Assembly (NCBI GenBank): GCA_017656185.1
Contig: JACDOK010000016.1
Span: 1 to 50,773, forward strand
DNA: 50,773 bases
Direction: 5' to 3'
DNA from: Peptococcaceae bacterium
GTDB taxonomy: Bacteria > Bacillota > Desulfotomaculia > Desulfotomaculales > JACDOK01
The position numbers were made by a program, and so were the translations under genes. This document shows, piece after piece, positions 7,749 to 15,713 of the stretch. The notes below the pieces were generated by a model that was not told where the DNA came from, did no database searches, and saw only the letters and a program-made list of their open reading frames with translations. Position 1 is the first letter of the stretch; each line of letters starts with the position of its first letter.

Positions 7749-8315
7749 CTAACGACAAAAAGACGCTACCTTTCGATAATCTTCACCCAACTTTTCCAGT
7801 ATCCTAACTGTTACTTCGCACCCCACCTTTGACGCTTCCCGCAATGCTTCAAAAACCGGCAACGGTTCCGGCCTGTATACCCTCGGCTCCAAACACGCCG
7901 CATAAGCATCGCATGCACCAATCAGAAGAGCCGCCGGGTGCGGGTCGGCCAGTTTGCGCGGGTATCCGTTACCGTTTCGGTGCTCATGATGCTGCTCGAT
8001 CAGCACCCGGATAATCTCTGTTACTCCCAACTCTTGGGCCAGTCCTGCCCCTATGAGTGGATGTGCTTGGATAACAGAGTGGTCACCATGAGAAAGTAAA
8101 TAATGGGGTTTCGTAAAATAATCTTCCGGCCAATTAGTCTTATCCAGGTCGTGCAGAAATGCAGCCAGCATTACGTCCCGTAGTTCTATCCCTTCCGCTA
8201 AACCGGGCTCCCGTTCAAGAACATCAGCTACCAGGATGGCCACGCGGCAGGAGTGGTCTAAAAGACCATTTCCAGTAGCTGCTATCCTGTTGGCGGCACG
8301 GACAATTAAAGTCAA
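7749..8315 (-). CDS. HD-GYP-type domain protein
   Basis: About 188 residues with HD-GYP hallmarks: AFLHDLDK (HD pair), AHPLIGAGLA, QHHEHRNGNGYPRKL (the HHExxxGxGYP block) and IGACDAYAA. Such domains usually hydrolyse cyclic di-GMP. This one is free-standing and begins only about 20 residues before the HD core, so it is a minimal version. An AAAGGAG SD is ideally spaced for the ATG at 8321, which is out of frame with the HD-GYP frame by one base. Reading that ATG with one T removed would give MLDLIVRAAN. As it stands, the in-frame TTG at 8315 is the likely start. Because the neighbourhood encodes a Tad pilus, a link to c-di-GMP control of pilus or surface state is an inference. Confidence 0.75.
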   Translation of the reverse strand: MTLIVRAANRIAATGNGLLDHSCRVAILVADVLEREPGLAEGIELRDVMLAAFLHDLDKTNWPEDYFTKPHYLLSHGDHSVIQAHPLIGAGLAQELGVTEIIRVLIEQHHEHRNGNGYPRKLADPHPAALLIGACDAYAACLEPRVYRPEPLPVFEALREASKVGCEVTVRILEKLGEDYRKVASFCR

Positions 8316-8346
8316 GCATAACAACTCCTTTCGTGATGCTGCTGCT

Positions 8347-8380
8347 AAATAAGAAAAACCGGGTACGTATGTACCCGGTT
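8347..8380 (-). terminator. Terminator overlapping stop codon of CpaE-like gene
   Basis: Perfect palindromic stem AACCGGGTAC / GTACCCGGTT at 8357-8380 with a 4-base loop and a T-rich tail on the minus strand. It overlaps the TAA of the upstream gene and shares its stem with the hairpin at 5976-5999. Confidence 0.75.
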
Positions 8381-9602
8381 AACCGATTTGTTCCATTGCA
8401 AACGGTTCTGCCAGCAGCTTTTCAAAGGTTTCCCTTAGCTCACTATCATATAAAACAACTGGTATTCCTGCCTTAATACTTTCCGGTACGGTCGGCTTCG
8501 CTGGCAGGACACAAGCAACGTTTAGGCCCGCGGCCTTCTGGACGTCGTCCACGGGTAGTTTTTCGCTGTCTGGAAAGTTGTTTGCCACGACCACCATTTT
8601 TTCGAAGTTAAAATCCTCGGGTAAACCGTCCATTTCGGCCTGAAGCTTCAGAAGATGGTTGTAGTCCGGGTCAGCAACTAATATCACAGTGCCGGCCAGG
8701 TCAATGGCCGTCTTAGTGACGGGCATGGAAAATTCCCCGGGAGTGTCAATTATTACAAGATCAACTACACCTGCCAGGGCTTTTATAAGCCCGATCAGTT
8801 TCTTTTCCGTAAGTAAAGTTTTATTCTCAAAGGGATCGTTGGTTATGACGTAAAGGCCGGGTATGAAGTGTGGCTGGAAGGCATGGGCCAGCGGGTCTTC
8901 CGTATCCTGCATGGCCCGGACCAGTCCTTCTTCACCCGTTGGGCAGTTAAGCCACGCATATACGGCGTGGCTTCTTATGTCACAGTCCAGCAAGGCAACC
9001 GTATATCCCTGCTGCGCCAGGGCGGTTGCAAGGTTTACCGCCACAAAGGTTTTGCCGCTGGATGTTGGGGAACATACTGCAATGACATTTTCTATTTCCG
9101 AAACACTTTTTCTGGTCCGTAATGATACCCGGGGAATACTCTTTTTTACCTCTCCCCCAAGTCGAACAATGCGTTTTAACGGACCTTCATGTTCTTCTTC
9201 ATCTTCGTCAAAAGGTTCTAGTTGTTTTGGAACAGATACGTTTTGATTACCTGAAGCGGATTTAAGGATATCAATTACCTGGCCGATTCTTATTTCTCCG
9301 AAAATAATATCTCGAACTCCGTACTCGATTATTTTCGTTATTGTAACGTCACCTGGATCAAGACTCCCGGCTATAAATACAATCCTTATATCCAAAGACC
9401 GAAGCTGATATATTACGTCCAGGATGTCCATCTGACCGGAAAGCTCCGGGCTTAAAACTACCGTGTCCGGGCGCAGTTCTGAAGAATAAGTTACAACATC
9501 TTCACGGGAACGTACTTTGGCTATCACGCTGAAAGAACTACCCTGGGCAGCTTCCAGGGCGTCTTCAAGGTCTTCCATACTGGTTGCTAAAAGAACTTTC
9601 AT
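8379..9602 (-). CDS. CpaE/TadZ-like ATPase with atypical P-loop (paralogue 1)
   Basis: A 407-residue protein. Residues 1-115 resemble a degenerate response-regulator-like domain (start MKVLLATSMEDL) as in CpaE/TadZ. Residues 170-400 are a ParA/MinD-type ATPase. The P-loop is SPTSSGKTF (178-186), Walker A' is ALLDCD (about 203-208) and Walker B is VIIDTPG. The signature lysine of the deviant Walker A motif (KGGxGKT) is absent, so dimer-dependent ATPase activity may be altered. TadZ/CpaE proteins localise Tad pilus assembly to a cell pole. Start is ATG behind AGGAGGTG. It ends the Tad-associated block, and it closely resembles the product of 28894-30195, which suggests a duplication within the element. 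Confidence 0.8.
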   Translation of the reverse strand: MKVLLATSMEDLEDALEAAQGSSFSVIAKVRSREDVVTYSSELRPDTVVLSPELSGQMDILDVIYQLRSLDIRIVFIAGSLDPGDVTITKIIEYGVRDIIFGEIRIGQVIDILKSASGNQNVSVPKQLEPFDEDEEEHEGPLKRIVRLGGEVKKSIPRVSLRTRKSVSEIENVIAVCSPTSSGKTFVAVNLATALAQQGYTVALLDCDIRSHAVYAWLNCPTGEEGLVRAMQDTEDPLAHAFQPHFIPGLYVITNDPFENKTLLTEKKLIGLIKALAGVVDLVIIDTPGEFSMPVTKTAIDLAGTVILVADPDYNHLLKLQAEMDGLPEDFNFEKMVVVANNFPDSEKLPVDDVQKAAGLNVACVLPAKPTVPESIKAGIPVVLYDSELRETFEKLLAEPFAMEQIG

Positions 9603-9647
9603 ATTAGCATTAGCACCTCCTGCAGAAAAAGTTTTGGATCAACTTCT

Positions 9648-9682
9648 TAGAAAATAACCCGGGATAAACTCCCGGGTTATTT
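9648..9682 (-). terminator. Terminator overlapping end of secreted propeller gene
   Basis: A 12-base-pair perfect stem: AAATAACCCGGG (9652-9663) with CCCGGGTTATTT (9671-9682), loop of 7. It overlaps the TAA stop of the upstream gene and precedes the AGGAGGTG SD of the CpaE-like gene. Confidence 0.75.
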
Positions 9683-11335
9683 CGTTAAGGCTAGCTCAAC
9701 AGAATATAGTACCTTACCGTTTACCACTATCAGGGGGTCAGCGGTCAAGTGCTTTTGGAGTGACCCCTTCTCGGCAGTTAATGTTACTGAAATAATCGCC
9801 CCTTCTTCCGTATCTACAGGAACAGTATAAAACCCCCGCCAGGTATTGATGTCCTGGTCAATGGGTTCTTTAGGAGACAGTTCTATGCTGGCCCCGGTAC
9901 TGAATACCGCATGAACCCTTTCTGCATATCCTTCCGAAGTCACTTCAAACATAACTTCCGCTCCTGCCTTGACTTCGACAGGAAAACTCGAAGTAGGAAG
10001 CAGTTGGTCAGGGTCATTGTAGGCTACCGCCATAACCCTTAAATCCCTCAGCAGCAGGGTTGTGGCTTCTAATTTCACCTGCAATATCTTGGGGGTTTTT
10101 GAGGTATCAATTGTGTCTAAAACAGCCCGGACCACAAACTGCCTTCCTGGAGGTACTACATGCCACGTACCTGGCGTTACTTGAGTCCAATTAGAACCTC
10201 CGTCGGATGACACGTAATATTTTATTGATGTTCCCGCTGGTATGTCATCCTGAACTGTGAGTCTTACCTCGTCATAATCTCTTGGAGTATTCAACACCTT
10301 TGACCAGTATTCCGCAGGATGAAAGTATTTCCGCGCAAGGTTGACCGTTGTTTCCAGGGCAGGGTTACGCCTCATACCTGAGCCGTCGAACATCCAGTAT
10401 TGTATCTGGCCGGAATCGGTGACAACGGCGTACTCGTATGAACCGGGCTTGAGGGATACCGCCACCGGTTCGGTGAGCCCGCCAACGCTCAAAATATCCA
10501 CCCTGCCTGCACCGGAAGGGTCGGTATACATCCAGTATTCGGCTTCGCTGTAATCCAGTGCTACGAAGCCGGTTTCGCCTGAGCTGACGGATACCACGGA
10601 AGAGAAGCCCAGGACGTCCCGGGCCGGGTGCCGGACGTAACCCCTTGTGGCGTCGTCGTAGAGGTAGTAGTACACTGCTGTTTGTGTTGCTATCACAAAA
10701 TCGGGAGTATCCGGCACGGCTGTTATGGCAATGGGGTTCGCCAGTCCGGTGTCGAGGGTGAAGGTGTTTGTGAGCACCCCTCCTACCTCGCGGTATATAT
10801 TCACCAGGCCCGTGTTGCCGGCCGATCTGGACAGCACCGCCGCTACGGTCTGGCCGTCCCATGTTGCCACAGATAGTGTATTAGAAAGTCCGGTGACTAC
10901 CATACCCGGTACCGCTGACATTCCCGTACCGTTAAAGGAATACATAGTAAGGGAATCATTGGTAAGCGCCCATATTATGGCCTCGTCATTTCTGACTGCA
11001 AGACCTATGGCATCGGTTACCGTGGGAATCGAGAGAGCAGAATTTTCCACCAGGGAGCCGGTGGCATCGTCAAAAGTAAAAACCTTTATGCCGTCCGCTG
11101 TTGCCACGGCGTATTCGTAGCCCAGCTTTCGCACGGCAACGCTGCTGGGCATGGGTTGTCTGGGTAAGGTGACAACACCGGCCGCCGTGTCCACGCGGGC
11201 GGTAGTGTGTACCGTGTCAACCCCGGATAAGTCATCAAAAGTGTCCTCAAACACCGTAACTGCTTCAGAAGGCGGTGGGAGGGCTGCCAGGATTATCAGG
11301 AACAACAGCCCTGCTAAGTACCTTCTCAATGTCAC
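9677..11335 (-). CDS. Secreted beta-propeller-like surface protein
   Basis: A 552-residue protein with an N-terminal signal peptide (hydrophobic core LAGLLFLIILAAL, cleavage likely near SEA). Residues 60-330 contain repeated blade-like units (EYAVATADGIKVFTFDD, FVIATQTAVYYYLYDD, YEYAVVTDSGQIQYWMFDG), typical of a beta-propeller. The C-terminal 220 residues are beta-rich with Ig-like patterns (YYVSSDGGSNWTQV). It is presumably an extracellular or pilus-associated protein. GTG start at 11335 overlaps the stop of the preceding gene (GTGA), so translation is coupled to the membrane protein encoded there. No sorting signal such as LPxTG is visible. An adhesin role is inferred from its place beside the Tad genes. 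Confidence 0.65.
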   Translation of the reverse strand: MTLRRYLAGLLFLIILAALPPPSEAVTVFEDTFDDLSGVDTVHTTARVDTAAGVVTLPRQPMPSSVAVRKLGYEYAVATADGIKVFTFDDATGSLVENSALSIPTVTDAIGLAVRNDEAIIWALTNDSLTMYSFNGTGMSAVPGMVVTGLSNTLSVATWDGQTVAAVLSRSAGNTGLVNIYREVGGVLTNTFTLDTGLANPIAITAVPDTPDFVIATQTAVYYYLYDDATRGYVRHPARDVLGFSSVVSVSSGETGFVALDYSEAEYWMYTDPSGAGRVDILSVGGLTEPVAVSLKPGSYEYAVVTDSGQIQYWMFDGSGMRRNPALETTVNLARKYFHPAEYWSKVLNTPRDYDEVRLTVQDDIPAGTSIKYYVSSDGGSNWTQVTPGTWHVVPPGRQFVVRAVLDTIDTSKTPKILQVKLEATTLLLRDLRVMAVAYNDPDQLLPTSSFPVEVKAGAEVMFEVTSEGYAERVHAVFSTGASIELSPKEPIDQDINTWRGFYTVPVDTEEGAIISVTLTAEKGSLQKHLTADPLIVVNGKVLYSVELALTK

Positions 11336-12090
11336 TCCCTCCAGACCAATGCTGTTCGGGTAATCTTCCAGTCCCCGTCGATCTTTGCCAGCTCAAACAA
11401 CACCCTCATTTCTCGCAGCATTTCCCCCGGTTTCTGCACCTTGTACCGGGCTTCCACCAGAGAAAGGGCATCCTTTGCGGCCACCGGCTGCAGCTGCAGG
11501 TCCGTTATTGTTGTTCCGCCGGTGTCAACTGTATCTATTGAGTTTTTACCTGTCGCATATTTGGCCGCTTCTCCCCACTTACCCGAGGCTGAAAGCTGCA
11601 GGTATTGTTTGATGATTTCTTTTTGTTCAGGTGACACGGTTCCTACTTCCGGCTCGGGACCGTAATTCGGTTGGTTGGTTAACTGCTCAAATATCTTCCA
11701 CGTTCCATTCAGCCGGCATAACCGGTATAGATAGCTTTGCCTGCTCACGGTGCCATCCGGAAGTTTTAGTGATATTTCCGCTTCTACCTCCGCATACCGT
11801 GAATTGGCCGTTTTTACGAACAGGTCAAGGTCCAATATTCTTACCTTCTGGGCCTTTGTATGCCTCACTTTTACCCGTTCCAGGGCCTCCCCGGAAAGGT
11901 TAACCATCGCTTTGTCCCACTCTCCCCGGGCGCTGTAGCGAATAAAATCTTCCACGGCTGTTGTTGCGCCGTCCTTCAGGTCAGGGGTGGTATCGTTGGT
12001 GTTGTTGTTGCCCGGCTTTTCACCCAGATAAAAGAAGAATAAAAGGATCAGAAAGCAAAACAATAATGCGAATAACAGCGCACGTTTCAC
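11332..12090 (-). CDS. Membrane-anchored protein with two NTF2-like domains
   Basis: A 252-residue protein with one N-terminal transmembrane or signal-anchor segment (LLFALLFCFLILLFFFYL) and an extracellular part. That part holds two similar alpha+beta domains, about residues 42-140 and 155-250, each starting with a helix like TAVEDFIRYSARGEWDKA or IKQYLQLSASGKWGEA and ending in a strand with W-K-I. This is the pattern of NTF2-like or TcpC-like domains found in conjugation proteins of Gram-positive elements. Start is GTG 12090; a TAG lies two codons upstream, so no longer start exists. The SD is separated from this GTG by a stem-loop (see 12097-12145). Confidence 0.65.
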   Translation of the reverse strand: MKRALLFALLFCFLILLFFFYLGEKPGNNNTNDTTPDLKDGATTAVEDFIRYSARGEWDKAMVNLSGEALERVKVRHTKAQKVRILDLDLFVKTANSRYAEVEAEISLKLPDGTVSRQSYLYRLCRLNGTWKIFEQLTNQPNYGPEPEVGTVSPEQKEIIKQYLQLSASGKWGEAAKYATGKNSIDTVDTGGTTITDLQLQPVAAKDALSLVEARYKVQKPGEMLREMRVLFELAKIDGDWKITRTALVWRE

Positions 12091-12096
12091 GATCTA

Positions 12097-12145
12097 CCCG
12101 GCGTGGATGCCTCCGACTTTAGTCGGGGAAGGAAACGCCGCCGGG
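12097..12145 (-). promoter_or_regulatory. Stem-loop between SD and GTG start
   Basis: On the minus strand an AAAGGAGGG SD (complement of 12151-12159) is followed not by a start codon but by a 49-base structure. The outer stem is CCCGGCG (12139-12145, as read on the minus strand) with CGCCGGG (12097-12103). It encloses an inner hairpin CCGAC/GTCGG near 12112-12126. The GTG start comes 6 bases after it. If the stem folds, SD and start are brought to about 11 bases apart. Confidence 0.55.
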
Positions 12146-12170
12146 CTGTTCCCTCCTTTCTGCAATTAAT

Positions 12171-12194
12171 AAAAAAACCCCGGTTTAACCGGGG
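12171..12194 (-). terminator. Terminator after large surface protein gene
   Basis: CCCCGGTT/AACCGGGG stem at 12178-12194 followed on the minus strand by seven T (12171-12177). It sits 10 bases past the stop at 12204 and directly upstream of the SD for the next gene. Confidence 0.85.
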
Positions 12195-12203
12195 CTGGTT
12201 AAA

Positions 12204-14327
12204 TTAGAGCTTCCAGATCGTAATTGCTTTTGCGGCAACGTTCCCTGCTTCGTCCTTTACCCTGATCATGACTGTGTTTGGCCCAGGGCTGGATACCGGC
12301 GCGGTTATTATGCCGTCGGCGGGGAGAGGGGCGTATGCTCCCCCGTTGATGCTGTATGACAGGTTTGTGCTGCTGTTGTCGCTGGCAGCCACGATCAGCC
12401 GGATCGAGCTGCCGGATGTAGCTGTAGCACCAGAAAGAGTCTTTACTTCGATAAAAGGAGGAATATTGTCGGCGGTAATAGCGTTCTTGATTGCGTTGAT
12501 AGCTGCTGTATTCCAAGCCGTCTGAAGCGATTCCTCAGCTACAGGGATTTCTGTGTAAGTGGATGATCCCTTATACCGGCATAGAATAGCATATTTTTCT
12601 GTACCATTTCCTACTGCTTTGGTATCTATATAACTAGTATTGGTGCTCCAATTTCGTACCTGAACACCGTTTTTCATAACGGCATATTCTAATTTTGTAC
12701 CTGGAGGATACGATGGTACATCCCAGCTTATTGCACAACCATTATTCCACCGAATTCTAAGCTGATTGATGCGATAAACATAATAACGCGGGCTTTGCAA
12801 AGTAATATTTACGCGGAAACGTGGATTCTCGTCTAGCGGCCAATCATTTTCTTCTTCATAGGTTAATTTGAAGTAGGTAACGCCTTTAGGAAAAGATATT
12901 GCAACATTTCCGGTTTTTGTCTCACCTGGATCTACATGAAGTGGAATTTCAGCAACTAGAGTTTCTCGTACTCTTGTGTGACCACTGGATTGATATCCCC
13001 AAATACGAAGAAAAAACTGACCGCCATCTTCCCTATAGTGTGTATTCTTTATCGAATACTTCAAGGTTAAACTTCTCATTGTGCCCCCATCTGGCACATT
13101 ATAAGAGTACAGTGTTTGCCGAACGGGAGATGATAAATTCCAGGTACCAAAAGGTTGCGACTGAATAGTTTTCGTGGGAAGCACAATGTCAGGAGTAGTA
13201 ATCAATTCGGGTTGAACAATATTGTTTGGTTCTCGTGTTTGCCCTCGGTAGATCTTGCCGTTTCCGGCAATTAATATACTTCCATTAGCTTGGGCTTCTG
13301 CCCACGCGATGTTGACAGGAGCACTACCTTCTTTTCCAAAAGTGCCGTCGTATCGCCAGACCTTAAACTGCTTGTTACCGCCAATAAAAAGCGTGCCGTT
13401 GGACCATTCAGACATCGGTCCTGTAAATCCAACGTACATAACCGTATTGTAGAGACTATCAGCTCCAAGGATTCCATTTTTAGATAACCACCAATAAGAT
13501 GACTTACCCTTTTTGGTGCCACATACAATTCCTGAAAAAGTTCTCATACTATATGGTCCCAACGAGTTGTCTGCATTTAACCACTGAACGGCAACGCCGA
13601 GCCAATCACCTCCGTCTTGTCCTAGAAACAGAATTTTACCATCGTCATAAGGAATAGTGTCACTAATGAAAGCACGGTTATAAGAACCTTTATAGCGCCA
13701 TCCAGTATATTCGCCCGTAATAAATACATTATTGGCATTTAGAATTGCGTAATATCCACCGTCTCCTCCCATGACTACAGCATTATCTGGCCCTGGCTTA
13801 TCACATACGGTTCTAATTGTTATGCCGTAAGAACGGTGGTGATAACTATATCTATCTCCTTGAGGCCAAATTCCTTGCTTCACCCACCGCCAAGCGCCAG
13901 ACTTAAATTCCAATACTGCATAACGCCCGTATTGTCCAACAAAAACGATAGAAGTGTTGCCATCACGAACTGTAACGTCGGTAATGCTATAGTAATGAGG
14001 CCATGTACCTATAGCTTGCCAGGTGTTGGTACTGGAGTTATAAATAGCAATATGCCGGTTTGTGCCAGCGAAAACAATGCGAGGATCACCGTTTTTAAAC
14101 CTTTCTGCAGCAACAAAATGTTCATTACCGTAAGGCCATGTGGTAATTTTTGACCAAGTAATGTCCCAATCAGCACGTTCACCAAAATTAACAGCAAGCG
14201 CAGGATGTATTCCGAATAAAAGAGCCGATATAAGAGCCATAAAATAAGGTAAAACTCTTGTCAGACGCTGCCAGATGCAGGTTCTATGTTGCTCTTTCTG
14301 GTGTTTTTTACATATTAAACCTCTCAT
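12204..14327 (-). CDS. Large secreted surface protein (propeller + Ig-like)
   Basis: A 707-residue protein with a signal peptide (basic start, core LPYFMALISALLFGI, AxA site near HPALAVNF). Residues 70-380 contain blade-like repeats: IVFAGTNRHIAIYN, IVFVGQYGRYAVLEF, VVMGGDGGYYAILN, ILFLGQDGGDWLG, LFIGGNKQFKVWRY and ILIAGNGKIYRG, so a beta-propeller is likely. Residues 420-700 are beta-sandwich-like and end in an Ig-like domain (ITAPVSSPGPNTVMIRVKDE). ATG start with GGAGGGG SD 10 bases upstream. The first two thirds of the gene are clearly more AT-rich than neighbouring Tad genes, suggesting recombination or diversifying exchange. A pilus-linked adhesin is the most reasonable role, by context only. 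Confidence 0.65.
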   Translation of the reverse strand: MRGLICKKHQKEQHRTCIWQRLTRVLPYFMALISALLFGIHPALAVNFGERADWDITWSKITTWPYGNEHFVAAERFKNGDPRIVFAGTNRHIAIYNSSTNTWQAIGTWPHYYSITDVTVRDGNTSIVFVGQYGRYAVLEFKSGAWRWVKQGIWPQGDRYSYHHRSYGITIRTVCDKPGPDNAVVMGGDGGYYAILNANNVFITGEYTGWRYKGSYNRAFISDTIPYDDGKILFLGQDGGDWLGVAVQWLNADNSLGPYSMRTFSGIVCGTKKGKSSYWWLSKNGILGADSLYNTVMYVGFTGPMSEWSNGTLFIGGNKQFKVWRYDGTFGKEGSAPVNIAWAEAQANGSILIAGNGKIYRGQTREPNNIVQPELITTPDIVLPTKTIQSQPFGTWNLSSPVRQTLYSYNVPDGGTMRSLTLKYSIKNTHYREDGGQFFLRIWGYQSSGHTRVRETLVAEIPLHVDPGETKTGNVAISFPKGVTYFKLTYEEENDWPLDENPRFRVNITLQSPRYYVYRINQLRIRWNNGCAISWDVPSYPPGTKLEYAVMKNGVQVRNWSTNTSYIDTKAVGNGTEKYAILCRYKGSSTYTEIPVAEESLQTAWNTAAINAIKNAITADNIPPFIEVKTLSGATATSGSSIRLIVAASDNSSTNLSYSINGGAYAPLPADGIITAPVSSPGPNTVMIRVKDEAGNVAAKAITIWKL

Positions 14328-14388
14328 TGAGATTTTGTCCCCTCCTTAATTCGTAAAAAAAGATATTTACATACTCAAAAAAGTTACC

Positions 14389-14772
14389 TCATGGCTTTTC
14401 TTTCTTGAACACCGATGTGCTGCTCAAGTGGAAATGGTCGTCCCACGGGCTTTGCCCGAAAATAACCGGCAGGCCGGGAACAATGGTAGGCTGGTCATAT
14501 TCCACGGTTACTGTGACGTAGTTGGTGTTTTCTATAACATCCACTTTCTTGATATTTGCGACTTTCAGATGCCCGTCCGTTATTACTTCCTCCACCTTTT
14601 CCTGGGCAGTGCCCAGGTTCAATGCCACGTGCCTGGCAGCTTCCCTGGCGGCGTCGGTGGTGATGATCTTCGCCCAGCCGGTAAGTATGAGGGTCATGAC
14701 CGACACCCCCATAAAAACAATCAGGGGGAGAGTTATTGCCACTTCGGTTGCAATAGCACCTCTCTTCCTCAT
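14389..14772 (-). CDS. tadE: TadE-like minor pseudopilin
   Basis: About 127 residues. The N-terminus MRKRGAIATEVAITLPLIVF is a short basic leader followed by the hydrophobic TadE signature with Glu, then about 90 residues that would lie outside the cell. TadE/TadF are processed by the prepilin peptidase and needed for Flp pilus assembly. I chose ATG 14772, which overlaps the stop of tadV in an ATGA arrangement, over a GTG at 14781. It is the last gene of the core Tad operon before the large surface protein genes. Confidence 0.8.
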   Translation of the reverse strand: MRKRGAIATEVAITLPLIVFMGVSVMTLILTGWAKIITTDAAREAARHVALNLGTAQEKVEEVITDGHLKVANIKKVDVIENTNYVTVTVEYDQPTIVPGLPVIFGQSPWDDHFHLSSTSVFKKEKP

Positions 14773-15290
14773 GCCCACCACCCCAATGTGATACCGGTTA
14801 TCAGCACTCCGGCGGCCACCGCCACGGCGTAGGGTATAGTAGTACCGCCGTCAACTTCCGTCTTGGAGAAATCACCTGACAAATACTTTCCGGCAATATA
14901 CATTGAGTGATTAAAAGTAAAACTAAATACCTCTTTCATCCGCCCTTCCTTGATACTTATTGCTATGCCAATGAGAGCTCCCACCATTGCCGCGTAGAAA
15001 GCCGCCCACATGGCAAAGTGGGGCCCGGTAATGGCTCCCACGGCGGCCATAAGCTTCACATCGCCCTCACCCAACCCTCCGATAATCAGGTAAGGGATAA
15101 AGAGCATGAATAATCCTACCAGTAACCCCTTCAAACCAAAGAGAAACCCCGGCATACCGTCAGTAAATGTGTGCAGCGCCAGGGCAAGAAAAGCAATCGG
15201 GAATACCAGTATGTTTTTAATAACTCGCTGGCGCAGGTCGGTATAGACCGACCCGGTCAGCAAGATAACAAGGAGTACAGTAAGTGTCAT
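14769..15290 (-). CDS. tadV: Prepilin peptidase (TadV/CpaA)
   Basis: A 173-residue A24 family aspartic prepilin peptidase with several membrane helices. The two catalytic aspartates are visible: Asp18 in VYTDLRQR and Asp77 in the GEGD motif (residues 74-77). It lacks the N-methyltransferase domain of classical PilD, as expected for CpaA/TadV. It cleaves the leader of Flp pilins and TadE/F pseudopilins at the cytoplasmic face of the membrane. ATG start with GGAGG SD. It lies between the pilin genes and tadE, with translational overlap to tadE. Confidence 0.9.
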   Translation of the reverse strand: MTLTVLLVILLTGSVYTDLRQRVIKNILVFPIAFLALALHTFTDGMPGFLFGLKGLLVGLFMLFIPYLIIGGLGEGDVKLMAAVGAITGPHFAMWAAFYAAMVGALIGIAISIKEGRMKEVFSFTFNHSMYIAGKYLSGDFSKTEVDGGTTIPYAVAVAAGVLITGITLGWWA

Positions 15291-15327
15291 AACAACCTCC
15301 GTTTACTTGTAAGGTTTTAACTTCATA

Positions 15328-15534
15328 CTACTTTGTCAGGGAGCCATTACCGTATTCCCAGTTCTTGGCGTTATCGAGGGTGCCTCCCCCGGCGTCAACT
15401 GCCTCCTTGATCTTGGTTCCCGCGAAAGTCAAGAGGCCGATGATCACTGCGGAACCTACAGCAATCAGAATAGCGGTTTGGGAACCCTCGCCACCTTTTT
15501 CACTACGCAGAAAATTGATTACAGATTTCATCAT
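15328..15534 (-). CDS. flp: Flp-type pilin 1
   Basis: About 68 residues. Short basic leader ending in SEKGGEGSQ, then hydrophobic helix TAILIAVGSAVIIGLLTFA, then a longer hydrophilic tail (residues 45-68). This matches Flp/type IVb pilins, whose leader is cut after Gly by TadV. Start chosen at ATG 15534 (ATGATG), with a GGAGG SD 10 bases upstream. It forms a tandem pair with the shorter pilin at 15549-15701; both share a GSxxTQ/GSQT-AI pattern around the cleavage site. Confidence 0.8.
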   Translation of the reverse strand: MMKSVINFLRSEKGGEGSQTAILIAVGSAVIIGLLTFAGTKIKEAVDAGGGTLDNAKNWEYGNGSLTK

Positions 15535-15548
15535 AAGCAAAATACCTC

Positions 15549-15701
15549 CTATCCGGTTAATGAAGATATGATTTTATCCACAATGTCCTTGATATGGGGA
15601 GCAAGACCGGTATATATACCGATAGCTATGGCAGAACCGACAGCTATGGCAATGGCTATCTGCGTGGACTCACTCCCCCGCTCTTTGAGATACCTGCGCA
15701 T
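15549..15701 (-). CDS. flp: Flp-type pilin 2 (short)
   Basis: A 50-residue ORF. MRRYLKERGSESTQ is the leader, followed by helix IAIAIAVGSAIAIGIYTGL and a short tail ending SSLTG. Length and layout are those of Flp pilins, the major subunit of Tad pili. ATG at 15701 has an AGAGGTG SD. It sits between tadC and pilin 1, 14 bases from the latter, inside the Tad operon. The presence of two pilins differing in tail length suggests a major and a minor pilin. Confidence 0.8.
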   Translation of the reverse strand: MRRYLKERGSESTQIAIAIAVGSAIAIGIYTGLAPHIKDIVDKIISSLTG

Positions 15702-15713
15702 ACCTAACACCTC

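Noticed and set aside
12104-12130. CCCGACTAAAGTCGG hairpin as an IS200/IS605 (TnpB omega-RNA) end
   Set aside because: It resembles such ends only over the short inner hairpin; there is no tnpA/tnpB remnant around it.
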